A stretch of DNA of 64,000 nt, from contig JAIXMO010000086.1 in the NCBI GenBank assembly GCA_025677825.1, forward strand, positions 1 to 64,000. The letters run 5' to 3'. Shown here in pieces: positions 24,096 to 36,811 of the stretch. The DNA is from Helicostylum pulchrum. Lineage: Eukaryota > Mucoromycota > Mucoromycetes > Mucorales > Mucoraceae. Made by a program: the position numbers and the translations under genes. Position 1 is the first letter of the stretch; every line of letters starts with the position of its first letter. Under the pieces are notes generated by a model that saw only the letters and a program-made list of their open reading frames with translations, ran no database searches and was not told the origin of the DNA.

Positions 24096-26986
24096 TCAAG
24101 CAACTTTTGTTACTCTGGGTCGTTTCGTTGTTTTATCATTTGAGAATGATACACCTGTCTTCCTTTTTTCGACTCTATGAAACCTGAGCATATGTCCTTG
24201 AGATGATTTCTCAGAAACGAATGTTTTATTGCATATATTGCAACGTAGGCTTGAGTTACTTCCAATAGATTCTTTATCAGATGCATTACCCTCAACAGGC
24301 TTGGGTTTATCTTTTTTCAAAACCATTTCATGTATTGAGACAAGATGTAATTTAAAATTACCCTCGTTACAAAACTTTTTACGGCATACATTACAATAGA
24401 GGTTAGGATCGTTTTCTTTAGGCAATATTTCATTTTTCAAGAGCATGTTTAAATTTGGCCTCCTTTTATATACTTCTTTCTCTGGAACTTCTTTCTCTGG
24501 AACTTCTTTATAATTAAACTTGTGTATCTTGAAAAAGTGCATTAAAGAAGAGGACTTGTTGTAGAATGTTATATCGCAGGCGTTACAATGGTCTCGATTA
24601 AGCGAGTTTTCTGAAAGTAGCACATCATCTTCCCCTTCGACTTCTGTAGAAGCTTCTTGAAATGATATAGGTGAACTGTCAGATGAGGTAGCTGTAGAAT
24701 TTTTTAAAGCCAGAGAGTTTTTTTTATGATAATTAGATGCAGAATGCCGATTATAACCGTGTCTATTTTTGAATGTCATGTTACAAACGGTGCAATAGCA
24801 TTTTTCATCTTTTATCAGTCGATGTATTTTTTTCATATGATTTTTGAGGCCCAGGGAATTTCGGAACTCTATATCGCAGAGTTCACAGTGTAATTTGTTA
24901 ACGATACGCAATTTTCTCGCTGCCTCGATCTTATGATTATTCTTAAAATGGGTATCCAATAATTCGTTTGAGGTATATGTCTGGCCACAAATTATGCATT
25001 TGATGTTTGTATCATTTTTTTCGGGTAAAGTAGATACTGACTCTACGCTTTCACTAGTAGATAACGCTTTATGTTTACGTTCGATATGTTTTTTGCATAT
25101 TGCTGGATTTAAAAGTACTTTGTTGCAGAATTGACAAATTCTTCTTTGATCTATTTTAGCAAGTCCGGAAGATGTACAATTTGTAGCTCTCGTGAATCGT
25201 TTTGTATCATTTTGTTTAGGTAAAGTAGATACTGACTCTACGCTTTCACTAGTAGATAACGCTTTATGTTTACGTTCGATATGTTTTTTGCATATTGCTG
25301 GATTTAAAAGTACTTTGTTGCAGAACTGACATATTCTTCTTTGATTTATTTTAGCAAATCCGGGAGATGTAGAGTTCGTAGCTCTCGTGAATTGTTTTAT
25401 ATTTTCTGTAACCATCGATTGTCGGGTTCTAGGTTTATGGCGTTTAGGTTCTGTTTTCGTTTGAGCTTTTGTATTATATATACGTATACTACGCCTGCTA
25501 TTATACTTGGTAGTTAATATATGCTTTGTATTGGTTTTATCCACGGGTTTCGGTTGAGACTCTTCTTTTGTAATGGAACACTTGGTGGTATCAATGCTGC
25601 CCTTTACTTTTCCCTTCAACAATTTAGGTTCATTTAGATCTTTTTTATTTATACAGGTATGATTTGTTGAATTTTCTTCGCTATTAGTCGAACTTTGCCG
25701 TCTAGAATATTTCCTTATACCAAAAGCTACCTTATGAATCTTATTACAGTGCCTAAATAAAGAAGCTATCCCTTTTCGCGTTTGAGAGCATTTATCACAT
25801 TGATAATAAGTTGACTTGAATATATCTGTTTCCTTTGCGTTGAGCTTATGAAACATAGTGTCACTGAAATGGTCCAGATAAGCATTATTTTCGGTGAATG
25901 TTAAGTCGCACTTGCTACAATAACTTTTAGGGTACTCCTCATGAGATTCTTCCTCTATATCCCATACTCTCCAATCCGAAAACGGTCTTAAAATCATTTT
26001 ATGATTTCTTGTGAGATGCTTATAAAAACTGGCTTTATCTTTGGAGTTTATCTTGCAAACGCGACAATAAAAATTTAGATCGCTATCATCTGGTATTATT
26101 TGCTCGTACGATAAGATCAATTTTTTTTTTATGTAGTCCTCGCCACTATCAACTTTTTCTGATGTATTAATTTCTGGTGTAGGAGAAGATACTTGATTGA
26201 TACCAGCATCTTGCGTAAAATCTACTTCTTTTGTAAGATCAGATTCATCAAAAGGTTCATCTATTGTAGTGTAATCGGATTCGGTAACAAAAGTAGGTCG
26301 TGTAGTAAAATTATTTTCTTCAAATTGATCGACTCCTCCAACAGTACTAGTTACCGTGTCGAGATCGAATATTTCTGTAAGAATATAATTACTATCTATT
26401 ACGGAAAATGGTTCAGCGGTATGTAATCCATTCTGAGATGTATTTTTCTCGCGGGTTTCTATAACGATTATTCGTATTTTAAGTAGAATATCTAACAATA
26501 ATACATATACAATATACCTTGATCTATAGAGGTCTCTATGCAATTTAATTTAAGTGAATTGGTTGACTGTATTAAATCCTCCAACATACTCAAGAAAAAC
26601 GGATCAACCTTATCCTTTGTTGATTGGTCCAATGATTTCCCCAAGCCATACAGATTTGTATCATTCTTTTCTGGTTGTATTACTGGAGTCAAAAATGAAA
26701 GTGCATTGCCATTGCTCTCTTCATGACTCAATGTTAACTGACATTGTTCACTAGTATATTCCGGAAGCGTGCTATGTTTTGAATACAGCTCTAACGGCAC
26801 GCTTGTTTCGTGGTGAGATACGGGACAACCGAACGTTGGTACGTTTTGTTCCGTTAAAAAACCGTTAGTTTCTACGCGTTTAATACAGTCTATTTCGATT
26901 GCAGGTAGGTTTTTATAGGAATTTCTGTAGCGAGCAAGTAATTTTGAGCTTGCAGATATTTTCTTGCTGACCTTTTTAATCTTCAT
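24096..26986 (-). CDS. Multi-C2H2 zinc-finger protein (tandem paralogue)
   Basis: Two exons (26986-26518, 26458-24096) encode 943 residues. The first 270 residues are acidic and Ser/Thr-rich without fingers. Then come about eleven C2H2 units, including FYCRVCKINSKDKASFYKHL, LHCELCDIEFRNSLGLKNHM, LYCNVCRKKFCNEGNFKLHL and LRCNICNKTFVSEKSSQGHM. Two neighbouring fingers, ICQFCNKVLLNPAICKKH, are nearly identical and belong to a 65-residue internal duplication (see repeat). A short KEVPEKEVPEKEV repeat lies before the last two fingers. The intron is phase 1, as in the neighbouring zinc-finger gene, and the finger style (DPNLYC-x2-C, H-x4-H) matches it, so the pair probably arose by tandem duplication. 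The role is likely nuclear DNA or RNA binding; no target can be read. Confidence 0.8.
25025..25414 (-). repeat. 195-bp tandem duplication inside zinc-finger gene
   Basis: Two direct units (about 25025-25219 and 25220-25414) are identical over their first 105 bases or so and near-identical over the rest. Each encodes 65 residues with one C2H2 finger and the text KHKALSTSESVESVSTLP. The length is a multiple of three, so the frame is kept. The closeness of the copies points to a recent event. Confidence 0.9.
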
Positions 26987-27568
26987 ATTGTCACTTTGAC
27001 AGAGTTAAAATGAGTTAAAGGATGTTTTTCTTGTTTCATGTATTTTTTTTTTATAATACAGTCCCAATTGTTGATAGTTGTGTTACAAATAGTGACACTT
27101 CGTTTTAAGTGAACGGTAATGCATATCTACACCTATAATAACAAAGTAAGTATCAATGGTTTTACAATTAATGATCTGAAGGGATTTTTTCTGTTTCGAT
27201 TTGCATAGATGGCAAAAATAAAATAAAAAATAGACATTTTTAATCAAAACTGCCTTGCGTGAAAGATTAACAACCACCATAAAGACTTTAGTCTTATATA
27301 TTTATCGTAATATTCTATGTAGAGTTTTTCGCTTAACTGAAAAAGACAAAATATAATAGTGGGTTTCAGGCGTAGAGTATTCGTACTTTGCCTTTCCTTA
27401 ATAGTTAGAGATCTAAGCACTTTTCCTAGTACTCAGTTACATTTCCTATTCCTCCTTTTACATTAAATTTTACTTCGAAATAGAATTGTGTTCACTAACG
27501 TTTTTTTTTTTCAGATAGATATATAAGCTTGTGTTATGAAAAATTAACAAACTACCCTCCCCTTACGA
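26987..27568. other. Intergenic region
   Basis: 5' flank of the second zinc-finger gene, then AT-rich sequence. GATATATAAGC at about 27519-27529 is a TATA-like box before the small frame at 27569. Nothing else is supported. Confidence 0.45.
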
Positions 27569-27769
27569 ATGTATTGTACAATGTATCTACATAACAATAC
27601 AAATGAGCCAATTGCTGAAGATATTTTATTATCATTTAGCGTAATACTAGAAACTCTATGGCTGTGTATGTATTCTGAACCTGCCTGGTCTCGAGAAGCT
27701 CTACTCGCACTATATACATCCTCTGTATCTAAATCTTGTATCAATACTTTAGCCTTACAAGAGAAGTAA
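27569..27769 (+). CDS. Possible small protein, 66 residues, unknown
   Basis: This is an intact intronless frame starting at ATG 27569, about 45 bases after a TATATAAG box, with an AT-rich leader. The product has a hydrophobic middle (ILLSFSVILETLWLCMY) and an Ala/Ser-rich C-terminal part. I recognise no domain. Composition differs from the surrounding homopolymer noise, which argues mildly for a real gene, but a chance frame cannot be excluded. An overlapping antisense frame of similar length exists. Confidence 0.3.
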   Translation: MYCTMYLHNNTNEPIAEDILLSFSVILETLWLCMYSEPAWSREALLALYTSSVSKSCINTLALQEK

Positions 27770-28205
27770 GACTTCACAGCAGTTTTTCTTTTTCCTCTTT
27801 CTTTGTTTTCTTATATTTTATATACACAAAAAACCATCCCAATTTTTCTCTCAAGTTTAATTTTTTTTTACTTTTCCAAATAAATAAATAACGTGATTTA
27901 ATACAGAAAAAAAAAGTATTATACAATGTATGGCGTAGATTCGATGTGTTGGTAAACTATTTGGAGAGACAAGATAAGGAAAAGAAAGCTAGGGATGGCT
28001 ACAATAAATGGAAAAACATCAATCATCATAATCAAATAGCAGTTCCTCGGGTGCAATAACCTCTTTACAAGTCATTAGTTATTACTCTTTTAAAAACACA
28101 ATTTTTTTTTCAATTAATAAAAAAAATACTTGATGAGTCTACACTTTTTTTTGAAGTTTTTATATATTAACTTATATCAGCTAGCAAACTGAATTACAGT
28201 ATCCC
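27770..28205. other. Intergenic, nothing recognised
   Basis: AT-rich sequence without a supported gene. Confidence 0.4.
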
Positions 28206-28645
28206 ATGGTATCTTGTCTTGATGCCGATTTCACTCGTTGTATTCCGGATGGATATCAGTTCTATGGGCAGATTTGTCGGCCTATCGTAAAAACAGGATA
28301 AAAAAAAAATGTGAGTTCTCATTTAAGATTTGATCAACCAACTACACTTGCAGTAGGATGTAGTAAAATCTTAGAAGCTCGAATCCTGGAAACTTTTCTA
28401 TGGCTAAAATATTGAATTACATCAAAAATCACTAGAAGACGATGTTTTGGAAATTTGTTTTCTTGCATATTCAATTATTTATACTTTTATCATTAGCAAG
28501 GCATATGAAAAATGGTTCAAGTAGGCGTGGACAGGATTTTTTTGTATCAGCAGAATTGAAGATAATAATAACAGGTGCTGTAGATGTGATTCAAAAGATA
28601 AAGAGCCAGGACCAAGACGAGAATGTACCAGATTTTGGAAATTAA
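28206..28645 (+). pseudogene. Possible short coding relic
   Basis: Several short open pieces in different frames look like worn coding sequence. MVSCLDADFTRCIPDGY starts at 28206 and stays open for 32 codons. A second piece near 28318-28416 contains RFDQPTTLAVGCSKILEARI. A third near 28540-28640 reads CCRCDSKDKEPGPRRECTRF in one frame. No family is recognised; the Cys-rich end might be from a mobile-element protein. Evidence is weak. Confidence 0.2.
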
Positions 28646-29971
28646 TAAAAAAAAAGGTGCCACGTGTGTTATTTATTTGCTGTTTTTTCTGATCATGATT
28701 GAAATTCGGCCTCTTTTCTTGTAGTATAATTGTAAGACTTAAAATTAACCTGGGGTAACATCCCTTACAAACAAAAACAAAAAAAATAGTAAAATCGTTA
28801 ACAGCTTCGTTGGTTTTGAATGTTATGTTGGGCAGTGTTAAATCCGCGTAATCCGGCTCAGTAGCGACGAAGAGAGAGTAATGATATGACTAATAATTCT
28901 TTATATGCATTATAACCTTCTCTATGGCCTCTTTATGCCCTATTTTATTCCCCTTCTTTATACCCCTTATAAATCGTAGCTAGTAGCTTTTAAATGTATT
29001 GTTATGTGGTACTTTAATAAATAGCTCTTCGCTATTTCAATCGAGAACAACGAAAATTTTTAATAGGATTTAAAATGATTCCTACGGTTTGAGCTCTTGC
29101 AGGAAAATATACAAAGCATATTTTTTTGTAAATAACTTGAGTGGGTTCAAGAACTATTTAAAGTGTTATAATCCATTGTTATCTGTCCATTATCCTCTTT
29201 AAAGCACGTGTTCTTAAATGAATGTTTAGACATTGCTTCTAAAAAAGGTCATTTTTACAGCGATTAAAATAATGTGTTTTCTTTGTACGATTAAACTTCA
29301 GGAAATAATTATTTTTCCCAAGTCGCTTAGTAAAAGTTAATCTTTAGGATGTTTTCTTTAATACAGTTTATTTAAAACTGCTTGGTTGTTCTTTATTTTT
29401 TTCTATTTTTTCGGCCGGTAATTTTTGATCAACCCTTTTTGTGTTTTAGTGGATATTTCTGAATTGATCGAGATATACTTTGCCTTTCTTTGTGGAGAAA
29501 AACAAAGATTATAAAGGCCTTTGTTAGGCGCATATAATCCATCTAAAATGTATTTTTACCAAAAACACTACGCGTAATCGCTATTTTACGACGTTTGTTT
29601 TTTAGGAAAAATCGAGTTAAGTGGGTATTAAAAAGTCGATTTCTTTAAAGCGCGTTTTCTCGCTCAATTTTGGATATAGCACTTTCATTTATGAACATCT
29701 AATATATAGTTTTTAAATATCCACATTCAGTGCTATAACCAAACATGCTAATAAAAACTACATTTTACGTAATCGCGAAGATCTGAAAATCATCACATGA
29801 GGTTAAAAAAGTGTGTTTTTTTGCTCAAATTTTTTTTTAATCCGTTATTACTCTTTCACTTTTTGCTTTAAAGGTGTGATTTAAAATGAATTAGAAGCGT
29901 TTAAAAGAGTAATTTATTATTTTAACGAAGAGTCAAATTAGATCTAGAGTAATCGCAAAAATTGATAATTA
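28646..29971. other. Gene-poor AT-rich stretch with recurring short motifs
   Basis: No gene is supported. The motif GTAATCGC recurs at about 29574, 29769 and 29949. A motif like AAAGnGnGTTTT with GCTCAA shortly after recurs at about 29646 and 29807; a partial copy is at 30302. These look like fragments of an old interspersed repeat. Confidence 0.4.
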
Positions 29972-30197
29972 GACCTGAAGAACAAAATAGGAAATGTTAT
30001 TATCCCCACCCTTCAAATCCAAGTTCTTTATTTTATTTTATTTATCCTACCCTTCTTTATCTATTTTGACCGAGCTTAAATTCGATTAATGATAATACTA
30101 TAGATTTATTTTCTTTATATACTTTAAAAATCGCTATTTAAATAAACTTCAAGAAGATTTTAGTATAATAACATTTCCTATTTTGTTCTGACGGTCT
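29972..30197. repeat. Imperfect inverted repeat, MITE-like, about 226 bp
   Basis: Bases 29979-30003 and 30165-30189 are exact reverse complements over 25 positions (core AACAAAATAGGAAATG). Weaker pairing extends outward through AGACC. The loop is about 160 bases and shows no coding frame. This could be a miniature inverted-repeat element or the inner part of one. No target-site duplication could be assigned. Confidence 0.65.
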
Positions 30198-30504
30198 CAA
30201 ACAATTCTTAAGAGAATGTTCTCGACCTAGAAAACCATAATTTTTGGCAAAAAAACAAAGGGGGGTTGACCCAAAAATTAAAATCGAAAAAAAAACCAAA
30301 AAAAGTGCGTTTTTAATTTTTTTTACCAAAGATATATTCAAAACGATTATTTTGTTTTATACAACATGGTTCTAAAACACGTTTACTGTCTCTTAATTTA
30401 TTAAAAACCATTATTTATTATAGTTACTGAAATTAGCAGTGATTTATTATGCGAGCGTTTTCTAAAACTGTGATATCCCAATGAGCTTTTTTCTTGACAC
30501 AAAT

Positions 30505-30780
30505 TATGATTGAAAGAGCAGCCCGCATATTTTTTAGTAAGAAGTTTACAACAGAAAATGACAATACATGTCTCAATAAAATCAATAACACGGAAGAAAT
30601 TCAATTATGCTACGAAGCTAATCCGTTAAAACCACTTATTATGTCAGATTATAGTAATTATAGAAATTAGGAAGAATATCATTTATACCCAACTACTGAA
30701 GAATTGGAACAAATGAGTCTATAACCAGAGCAATCGAATGAATTAACTGCCTTTGGTAATAATTTTTTAAATTATAATTA
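30505..30780 (+). pseudogene. Possible coding relic, unknown family
   Basis: One plus-strand frame reads about 90 codons with two in-frame stops. It begins MIERAARIFFSKKFTTEND and includes CYEANPLKPLIMSDYSNY and EEYHLYPTTEELEQMSL. The text resembles real protein more than noise, but I do not recognise it. The flanking sequence shows no splice structure. Confidence 0.25.
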
Positions 30781-32050
30781 ATCGAGACTTTTTACTAATT
30801 ACAAGAAAAACAGTTACTAAGACTCAAATTAAGATTTTCCTTAACAGAGTGTTCCAGATAGTCAATAATGAAAATGAAAATGATGATCGTTTTATCTCTA
30901 TAGACTCATCAACTGAACGAAACTTTCAAGTTATTTACTCATAAATTCACTAATCATTTTAAGTCTGCCAGATCGTTTAGCAGTTGGTGTTCGAAGGCAG
31001 GTTTAAGTTTTTGGGAATTCTTGGTAGACGTTCTATGAAAATATCAAAAATATTGTTGTTAATCTTTTCTATTATAAAAACCGATTCGACACGTTTTAAA
31101 GTGATGACTTGATGAATGAAGAGAAGCTCTTGGATGTATTCAAGAATCGCCAACCTCGGTATAAACAGAGACATTTATAAATTGTCTTGTTCTTGTTTTT
31201 TTATTTCTCTGTGTGGGTCTCTTTCTTTCTCTCGCCCGCACTGCATAATATATTTATATACCGTATAAAGTGTACCCCTCTCCTTTAAGCTAGAATAAAA
31301 ATTGTTCTATGCTTTGTATTTCGAAGGCTCAAATCAATTGCTTCATTCGATTAAATCAAAGGCTTTTATGGATTTTTTTCGAAACAAATATCGACATCTT
31401 CAAAGGTTTCGAATATTTTCCAGTATTAGTTTCGGTATATTTCTTGCAAAAAAGAATACGTATTACTTGTTTTCTTGTTATATTTTTTGTGATTCAGGAA
31501 GGAAAAATAGATTTTTTTTGTGGGGCAATAAATAAGCATTTGTCGATATAAAAGTAGAATGATCATGTTATTTGCAATTCCTGATCTATCTTAATTATAA
31601 ATATGATTATATAATATGTTTATATCATTCTTATTGTATTATTTTTTAGGGCGAATTTTGCCAAATAGTTTTATTTGCTCCGTTATTATAAAAAAAAAGT
31701 ATTTTTTCAAATAATGAAATAATTTTACGTACGGATCAAAGAAGAATGTATGGAAAGACGGTATTGAAATCAGAGTGCTGTCACACCAGCGTGTTAAAGT
31801 GCCGGATTCAAAAACGCAGGGTTCCGGATTGTCTAATCGTTTTACTTTTTTGATATATACACATATTAGACCTAAAAAAAATATATATATAAAAAAAAAG
31901 AAGAAAAAAAAGGGAAGGTTAGTAGTGTTAGGATACATGTAAATTAAACATGTATTTAGTGCTAAAAGTTTTCTATTCTTTTAATATCAGGCACGCTTGC
32001 TATTTTGAGCGTAGTGTTTCTTTGTTTTCGTTTTTAAAGCATCATCTTCT

Positions 32051-32108
<58 letters not shown>

Positions 32109-33206
32109 AGCGCGGTCCCCCCCGCTATTAATCACGTACACGAAAAAAGAAGTAATTAAAAAAAAGGCTATTGTACGTATACATAAACACAATAGTTGGG
32201 TGATATGAACCTTAAACGAACGGCAATTTTTTTTAATATATACATTGTTCGGTTTAAACGCGTATGATTTCCTTTTTATAACAAGTACGACCTCAAATTT
32301 AAAAAAGAATCGCATCGACCCTTATCACAAAATTGATTTAGATGTGTATTTTTTTTGGTTTTATGTTACAATAGATTACAAATTAGCAAGCAACCAACTT
32401 TAACTATTTCATTAAAACATCTATCGTAGTTTTTTTTTAGGCTGGATGTAGCTTTTGTTAACTAAACTATTTTTATATCATCTTTTTGATGACTAACAGA
32501 TGAATTTACTGGCCATTTTACTATTCAAAATAATAGTCTTTTTTTTTAGGCCACTCACTAGTTTTTACTAATCCCATTTAATAGTGGGTCTATTATATTA
32601 TTTTAACAACAATAGTATAGTGTGTAAATATAAATAAAAAGCTAAAAAAAGATACCAATGAAAAGATAATAAAAACAAATAGACTTCTTTATTTCCCTCC
32701 TTCACGTTTGTAATAGAACGATATCGAGCCATTTTTTTTTTGATAATGTTACTGAGCGGTTATTATAGTTATTTATAGACTAGTATTTATTTTAATAAAT
32801 TTTTATTTGATTACTCCATAGTTCCCAAACTATATACGCATGTGTTGTATTATTTCGGCAAAAAGGAAAAAGAAAAAAAAAGAAATTGCGGTTAATACTC
32901 ATTACCAATTGACAGACAGATCGATTTTCCACTCAGCTAACCAGAAATTCAACGAATTGACAACCTGGTGGGTTCAGTAAGAGTGAAAACTTTTGGAATT
33001 TCATGATTTAATAATACAATAGCAGTGTTACATAAAGGTGCATAGATAGAGAAAAAAAGGGTTCGCATAAAATGTGTAATGATGATAGGAATAATATATA
33101 TATATATGTTTTTTTTTAAAAAAAAAACCTCAGCAAAAGAGAGAAAGAAAGAGGAAAGGGGTGGAGGTGGAGGAAAAAAAGTAGGAAAAAAAGGGTAATA
33201 TACAAA
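30781..33206. other. Gene-poor stretch with long poly-T
   Basis: No gene is supported. An uninterrupted run of 55 T occupies 32053-32107. A (TA)n run lies near 33094-33106. The right end is the 3' flank of the Zn2Cys6 gene. Confidence 0.5.
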
Positions 33207-36200
33207 CTACTGTTCAGTAAGATGACGGTGATCTGGAGATGATTCACTTTGTTGTGTTGGTATCGATGTGTTCTGTTGACTTAAATACATTCCCCAATCA
33301 CCCCAGTTTAAATTTGATGGAGGTAAATAATTGATCGAATAAGCGTTTGAAGTTACAGGGGATTGATTTGAATGAGAGGTATTAATATCCCCATAGGTTG
33401 CAGAAAAAGGTAGAGCAGGAGTCGAAGTTAAACCGTTTCTTGTAAATGGTCCATGCGAATTATGTTGGTGCGATAGTAATGTAGGTTCATTTACATAAGC
33501 TGTAGGGGGATGATCACATTGTAGCATACGCAAGTTGCCTCCAGCATCGTTATATTCGCGATGCCTATTATAGATACCCATATCTTTTGCATCTTTGGTA
33601 ATAGAGATATTGGTTGAGCTATTTTGTAAAGAAGGCGCAGCAGGTGTCAAATCATAATAATTATTTGAATTGTGATGAGGTTGTATATCATTTTCTTGTG
33701 GATGGTATAAAGTACTGTTTGAATCGCTACGGTTATGTTGATATAATGTACTATTGGAATCACTACGTGTATGTTGGTGACGATGAGAAGGTTGCGGGTG
33801 ACCCATATCAGCATAGGGTAATAATTGTTCCAGCGTATGCGAAGAATTATCTTCGCCGAGCCTTTGATGTAAATCCGGGGTGATTCCACCTATTATACTT
33901 GTGTTCATCATACGTTGATACCAGGAAGACTTGGGCATATTATTCTCACAACCCGGAATCATAGTATTATTGATTGTTTGTATTTGCTGTTGTGATTGTG
34001 TTTGTTGTTGGTGTTGGTGTTGTTGTTGTTGTTGTTGATGTTGTTGATGTTGTTGATGTTGTTGCTGAGTTGGTGGTCTAGATGAAAATCTAAACTCTTT
34101 ACGAGCCATTGCTGGAATGGGAGATTGGGGACTTTGCTGCGAGAGCACATCATCGTTCACGGCGGATATAATATCATCTTCTTTAGCAGAATCATTTTCA
34201 AGCAAATTTTCTAGATTGATACCATTGATATTGACTAGCATTACCAGAATGCCATGAGCTCGTAGACACGAACTTAATTGTTCGTGTTGCTTTAACAACG
34301 CGATAGATCTTTGAAGTAATCTAAGTCTTCTTAAAGAGTCTCTATTTTTTATCGCAATTGCTAAATGAATTAATGATGATTGGAACATGGAATAAACAAA
34401 ACAGGTTGGTAAACAAAGGGGTGAATAGGAATCGGGGTCTGACATGAGAGATTGTTTTTGTCTAACGATTACGGATATACTTGAAGCTGCATTCTCGCAA
34501 GCCTGACGAGATTCTTTTGCTAAAGCATCTAAATCAACAGATCCGTGAATAATATTAGCGTCGCTTGTGCTAACAGAAGAAAACTCTATAAAAGGTCTAT
34601 GCAAGAGTAGCATAACAGTGTAATAAAACAACAATAGATTAACTGCAAGGAAAAATGATTAGCACAGCCAATCAATTATTTTTGGAATTCATTTTCCATA
34701 AATGTACTAATTTACCTTTCTGAGCTTGAGATATTTTAATACCATCTTTGGATTGGTCTAAACTAGCTTTCCAGTTTTTAAGTCGGCGGTCAAATACGGC
34801 AAGAATTGTAGGGTCGTCCAAACCCGCATTTGAGTTGGAGTGCTTAGATTTAGGGGCATACAGGGCTTTGAGGATACGACCGAGAATTTCAGACAATTCA
34901 ATCAAATGAATAAATGAGTGATAAACAGAAGGTCCCTGCTCACGATTGTCGTCATAGACTTCATAGGGAACAGGTAAATCCGTATCAAAATCGCGGTCTA
35001 AAATAGTTAGGGGTTTACCAGCTCTAGCGCCCATCAATCGATCAAGTACATAACAAGCATAAAATACACGATGTCTAGTTTCTATTTCAGAAGGTGGTAA
35101 GTTCCAGTTGGAACAAGAGCGATGTAAACCAATATCTTGAGCCATTCGAATTGCTTTTCCAAGTGTGTACCACTGCATCGATTCAACGTCAGTTTCATCC
35201 ATATCCAAATAAAGAGTCATGAGTAAAGCGGCTTGAACTTCTCTTAATCGAGCACGGTTAGAATCTTGCAATCGTAACATTACTTTTCTGAAATACGTAT
35301 CAGCGTAAAGAACTGTTTTTTTATTAAACAGCTTTGGAAAATGGCGTGAAGCAAACCTGAAAGAAACTGCTAATACAGCTTGAACTAATACGTTTGATGA
35401 TTTTAAATCATGTGTTTCAAATCGTGCTCGATTAACTATTGGTAGAAATATATGAATATGGCTAAAATATCTATATTTGTATAAATAAATAATACAGAAA
35501 AAAAAAAAAAAGTTGCATACATATACATAAAGAAAAAAAAAAAGGGGGTGCAAAACAAACACTAGTGAGTACATACATACATAGTGTTACATGATGAAAG
35601 ATAAACTTACAGTTTAACAGCTTTTTCAATAATAGAATTTGTAGGTAAATCTTTACTAATAGCTTTTGATAAGGAACTATTAGTAAGATACCAAGAGTCA
35701 GAACTAGCTTTTTCATCAAAGATAGTACTTGTTAAGGAAAAACCGACATCAAGCCTTGTATCAGGTCTCTTTCCAGAAGGAGAACGGTCCGAGCGTACGA
35801 CTAATAACTCGTTTTGTGACATAAGTTGTAGTGCGACATCTTCTCTTCCAGGCAATTGAACATATGATTTAGATTTGAAAAGGTTTTCATCAAGTAGTTG
35901 TAAACCAGCAGAAAGTCCAGTGTATTTTATAGAATCGTAGTCATCCATATTTAGATTTGCTAAGGTTTCGTCCATATTTGATTCATCGATTATATTACTC
36001 ATTTGTTGGTTACTGTATTCAGAGTTATCGTCGTCTTCAAATGACGAGTCATCATCGTCGATATCATCATGCTCTTCTTCTCTGGTAGGTTGTTGATAAT
36101 GTTGAATATTGTTACTTTTTAAATAAGATTCAGCGCGAAAATCGTTTCTTTCGATATCTTTTATAGTAGACTTTGTTAAACAAGTTAGTAGAGATTCCAT

Positions 36201-36594
36201 TTTTTTACACCTTGTTTCAAGGTTTTCTACATAACTTTTAGTGATAATAATCTGATTAGTATACATGTATTAAGGATACTTGTTAAAAGCAATTCTCACA
36301 CACTAGGGGGTCCTCTCTTTTTTCGTACAGTTAAAAATTCGCAATTGAATCCCCACTTTTAACGTCAAAAATTAGTTAGTTTTTTTTTTTTTTTTATGTA
36401 CGTATAACAAAGTAGTACTTTACTGCTTTACAGTTAGAGCAAGGTATTGTATGGTCTGCATCGCATCTAGCTTTACGCTTACGACAGAAATCACAACTTC
36501 TTTTTGCTCGAGTACGTTTTAAAGGGGTAGCGTTATTATTTCGATTTGCATCAATTGTAGTGGTTAGTTTGAGTTTCGTAGAATAAGCATTCAT
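33207..36594 (-). CDS. Zn2Cys6 fungal transcription factor with MHR domain
   Basis: Five exons (36594-36424, 36355-36300, 36234-35611, 35461-34716, 34642-33207) encode about 1010 residues. The binuclear zinc cluster is complete only after removing intron 1: Cys34, 37, 44, 52, 55 from exon 1 (SCDFCRKRKARCD, PCSNCKA) and Cys62 from the 56-nt exon 2 (FNCEFLTVRKKRGPPS). A short coiled coil, YVENLETRCKKMESLL, follows as dimerisation element. Residues about 290-620 form the fungal middle homology region (LPIVNRARF, FASRHFPKLF, WYTLGKAIRMAQDIGLHRSC, RVFYACYVLDRLMG, LLLHRPFIEFS). The tail holds long Gln/His runs and a duplicated RSDSNSTLY motif, typical of activation regions. Short GT-AG introns of 60-150 nt separate the exons. 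It probably activates metabolic genes; the regulon cannot be read. The chosen acceptor for exon 3 (36236-36235) gives GPPSVYVENLE; an alternative 17 bases upstream would add a few residues. Confidence 0.9.
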
Positions 36595-36811
36595 TTATAT
36601 ATGTTTTTTTTTTTTTTTTTTGAGGTTAAATAGAACTTTAAGAAGAAATGGAAAAAAGGGAGAAAAAGAGAGGAAAAAAAGATATAAAAAGGAAAGAAAA
36701 AAAAAATTGAGTTCAAGTTTATATTTTTATAAATTGGTATTTTTGATTGGATTATAAATAGATTCAGACACGTGCGCTATTATATATATTCATATATTTT
36801 TTCTGTGCCAT

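Noticed and set aside
31755..31830. tRNA-Leu-like stretch (GTTAAAGTGCCGGATTCAAAA with a CCGGA/TCCGG stem)
   Set aside because: The D-arm and anticodon-like arm can be drawn, but no T-arm or matching acceptor stem follows, so it is not a usable tRNA gene.
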